Source: UBA11051 sp964390495 (lineage in GTDB: Bacteria; Armatimonadota; Zipacnadia; Zipacnadales; UBA11051). From it: a stretch of DNA of 64,000 nucleotides. The position numbers and the translations under genes are program-made. Below, piece by piece: positions 62,131-64,000 of the stretch (positions within the stretch are counted from its first letter, which is position 1; the number at the start of each line of letters is the position of its first letter). Below the pieces are notes generated by a model. The model worked only from the letters and a program-made list of their open reading frames with translations, ran no database searches and was not told the origin of the DNA. The stretch lies in assembly GCA_964390495.1 (NCBI GenBank), contig CAYMIN010000005.1, positions 1 to 64,000 on the forward strand. The letters run 5' to 3'.

Positions 62131-62156
62131 AGGGCGTGATGAAGAATCACGTCCCT
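62131..62156. repeat. Intergenic hairpin 3
   Basis: AGGGCGTGAT (62131-62140) pairs with ATCACG-T-CCCT (62146-62156) with one bulged T and a 5-nt loop. It lies 56 nt beyond the stop of the minus-strand gene at 62212, a fitting place for a terminator or REP-like element. Confidence 0.55.
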
Positions 62157-62211
62157 ACTCTTTCTGCAGGCCGCTGGGGAAAACCTGCATTCGGGGCAGG
62201 AGATGGTCGCT

Positions 62212-64000
62212 TCAGCCGAAAATTACGCTGTAGATACGGACGCTCTCGCCGCCCAAGAGGCCGATCACATTCAATACCACACCGGCGGTGAAATAGTGGC
62301 CCACCGCCAGCCCGACAAAGCCGGGGATCAGTTGGCGATAGGCACGCATGCCGCCGAGCTTGAAGACAACCGTCTTGATCAGCCAGACGATGAAGAACGG
62401 GCCCCAGATCGGCCCGCTGTAGGAGAGAATCATGCAGAAAGCCAGCGGGTGCAGCGGGAAGCGCAGAAACGCCATGCGCAACAGCATCAGGCCCACGGCT
62501 ACCACAAAGCCGGAGCTGGTGGCAAGAATACGGGGCGTGTCGGGTCGCACCGCCGCCTTGGCATAGTCAATTACCGCGGTGTACTCCTGTTGCGCAATCC
62601 CCGAGCCCCAGCCGGACATGCGACCCAGTCCGCCGGCACCGTACTCGTAATAGGCGCGCAACAGGCCCGTCATTGAGACCGTGAAGCCGGCCATCAGGGC
62701 GGCTATCAGCACCCAATTCATTCCGGTCTGCTTGACACCGGTGGCTCGCGCCAGCCGATAGCCGTCTATCTGATAGGCCATCATGGACGAGTAGTAACCG
62801 CGCGAGAGGAACACGAAGGTGGCGAAGACAGTCGCACTTCGCCAACTGTTATTGTGTTTGAGGGCCTCGGAGCCGAGGAAGTAGCGGATGCTCTTGAAGG
62901 TCTGATAGAAGGGGAACATCCAGATCAGCGGGACACCGACCTCGGCGCGGATACGGGCATAGACGACCGCCACCATAAAGACCAGGACCATGTACACGAC
63001 GGCCAGCCACAGCGCCATCCCCGCCAGCTTCATCCAGCCGATAACCACGGCAAATGCCAACAGCCCGCCGAAAACCGCCACCCGGTAGCTCATCGGCTCG
63101 TCGGCGTCGTCTATTTCCGCGTCACCGGTGAAGGCCTTGCGCAGCACGTCGGCGATATGATGGCGTGCGATGTAGGCCAGCAGCAGGCAGACGGCCACGT
63201 AAGCGCCCAGGCCCCGCTCCTGCCAGAAGGGATAGCCGGGCAGTTGCAGCCCCGCCATCGCCGCAATCAAGGTCTCCAGCTTGAGGATGAAGTAGAAGGC
63301 CCAGACGCTGAAGGCGATCTCGGTCGGTACCAAATAGCCGAAGCCGATTATCTCCGGGCGGTAAGCGATGGCCATCGGTTCCAGGGCGCTGAAGGGATGC
63401 TCCGTGAACAGCGCGCCGATGTTGTAGGCCCTACCCAGCGCCGTGAAGGCCGGATTGTAGGAGTTGATTACATTGGTGATGTTGAACAGGAAGGCGATGG
63501 CGAAACCGCCCCACATGATGCGACTGCGCAGAAAGGCGACCACCAGGTTGGGCCCGTCAACACCCTGGGTGCAGTCCATCGGCAGGTACAGCAGCGGATA
63601 GGTGAGCTTCTCCTTCTCCGACCACTGCCGCCGGAAGATGGTGCTGATGGCGAGCATGCAGACCCAGACGGCCAGGAAGAAGATGCCCCACATAATAAGC
63701 GGGACAGCCCAGGCTCCCCACGGCACCGCGCCGCTTTCAGAAGCCTCGTAGAGCTTGCGCACGACCTCGCTGTCCTTCGGCACCATCCAGTCGGGCAGAT
63801 GGCCCTGCAAGGAGGCGAAATCATTCTCCGGGGTATTGAAGTAGTAAAGCGTCGGCAGAATGTTGAGGAAGAAGCGCCCGATGCCGCAGCCGGTGACCGT
63901 GGTCGCCACGGCCAAGAAGGCGTAGATCATGATGATCTCGCGGCGGTCGAGACTGAGGCGCTTGCTGATGCGCCGCACCAGCGGATTGAGCAATACCAGG
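62212..64000 (-). CDS. Polytopic membrane protein, DUF6785/DUF6784-type (5' part beyond window)
   Basis: About 596 residues are visible; the frame is open to the window end (LVLLNPLVRR at the edge), so the first ~75 residues are missing by comparison with the 671-residue paralogue at 59921. The two share TVTGCGIGRFF, YLPMDCTQGVDGPNLVV / YLPMECTQGVDGPNLVV, NITNVINSYNPAFTALG / NITNIINSYNPAFTALG and GGMRAYRQLIPGFVGLA, indicating a fairly recent tandem duplication. The differences are spread over the whole length. They could be two subunits or two transporters of different preference. The family function is unknown. Confidence 0.75.
   Translation of the reverse strand, partial: LVLLNPLVRRISKRLSLDRREIIMIYAFLAVATTVTGCGIGRFFLNILPTLYYFNTPENDFASLQGHLPDWMVPKDSEVVRKLYEASESGAVPWGAWAVPLIMWGIFFLAVWVCMLAISTIFRRQWSEKEKLTYPLLYLPMDCTQGVDGPNLVVAFLRSRIMWGGFAIAFLFNITNVINSYNPAFTALGRAYNIGALFTEHPFSALEPMAIAYRPEIIGFGYLVPTEIAFSVWAFYFILKLETLIAAMAGLQLPGYPFWQERGLGAYVAVCLLLAYIARHHIADVLRKAFTGDAEIDDADEPMSYRVAVFGGLLAFAVVIGWMKLAGMALWLAVVYMVLVFMVAVVYARIRAEVGVPLIWMFPFYQTFKSIRYFLGSEALKHNNSWRSATVFATFVFLSRGYYSSMMAYQIDGYRLARATGVKQTGMNWVLIAALMAGFTVSMTGLLRAYYEYGAGGLGRMSGWGSGIAQQEYTAVIDYAKAAVRPDTPRILATSSGFVVAVGLMLLRMAFLRFPLHPLAFCMILSYSGPIWGPFFIVWLIKTVVFKLGGMRAYRQLIPGFVGLAVGHYFTAGVVLNVIGLLGGESVRIYSVIFG

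Noticed and set aside
1..64000. CRISPR array, tRNA, rRNA, intact insertion sequence or phage genes
   Set aside because: No regularly spaced repeats, no cloverleaf candidate that I could support, no intact transposase or phage structural gene were seen on either strand.

Overview
This is a GC-rich window of 64 kb from a draft, probably metagenomic, assembly: a run of exactly 100 N sits at 23649-23748. The best guess for the host is an uncultured member of Armatimonadota or a neighbouring lineage (Planctomycetes-like groups are the alternative). Support comes from the pseudopilin at 12440, whose N-terminal segment runs into FPVFARAREKAR, a form I associate with Armatimonadota; from the DUF1549/DUF1553 - DUF1501 - PPC-domain gene trio at 3527-8895; and from two DUF6785-type membrane proteins at 59921-64000. 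No rRNA, tRNA or ribosomal gene is present, so the placement is an inference.

Layout. 1-3.1 kb: C-terminus of a family 8 polysaccharide lyase, a nitrilase-superfamily hydrolase, and a divergent pair of small exported proteins. 3.5-9.7 kb: the DUF1549/1553 - DUF1501 - PPC trio plus a small exported protein. 9.9-17.6 kb: a NodB-like protein, a GntR/FCD regulator with a visible operator-promoter region, a pseudopilin, a heparinase II/III-type lyase, an M14 carboxypeptidase and another deacetylase-like protein. 17.6-22.2 kb: an uncharacterised glycyl radical enzyme and its radical-SAM activase, bounded by two decayed IS3-family fragments in the same orientation, with remnants of a formylglycine-generating-enzyme-like gene and of a response regulator. 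22.4-34.1 kb: a BNR-type protein cut by the assembly gap, carbohydrate-binding and beta-propeller exported proteins, a 1641-residue GH42-like enzyme and an MsrB-MsrA fusion. 34.2-42.1 kb: a sugar-handling group (alpha/alpha-barrel protein, GT4 glycosyltransferase, sugar nucleotidyltransferase, beta-phosphoglucomutase, GH65 phosphorylase, MarR regulator). 42.3-53.2 kb: Kelch and HEAT-repeat exported proteins, a GH36-like glycosidase, an HExxH protein, a heparinase/FG-GAP fusion and a DUF4139-like protein. 53.2-64 kb: a minus-strand block with a second beta-propeller, a tandem pair of unknown proteins, two SDR-type oxidoreductases, an SGNH lipoprotein and two tandem DUF6785-type membrane proteins.

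How it fits together. The coding content reads as an export-heavy polysaccharide (possibly uronic-acid or glycosaminoglycan-like) degradation repertoire: PL8, two heparinase II/III proteins, GH42-like, GH36-like, BNR, SGNH esterase and carbohydrate-binding proteins. Intracellular sugar salvage is represented by GH65 phosphorylase plus beta-phosphoglucomutase (beta-glucose 1-phosphate to glucose 6-phosphate). The glycyl radical enzyme implies anaerobic metabolism of an unknown small substrate.

The most notable unexplained items are the glycyl radical enzyme pair between IS remnants and a 36-nt hairpin element that recurs just upstream of two unrelated genes (34146 and 42228), with a weaker third copy at 51926. 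All family assignments are from reading motifs by eye; no database search was possible.
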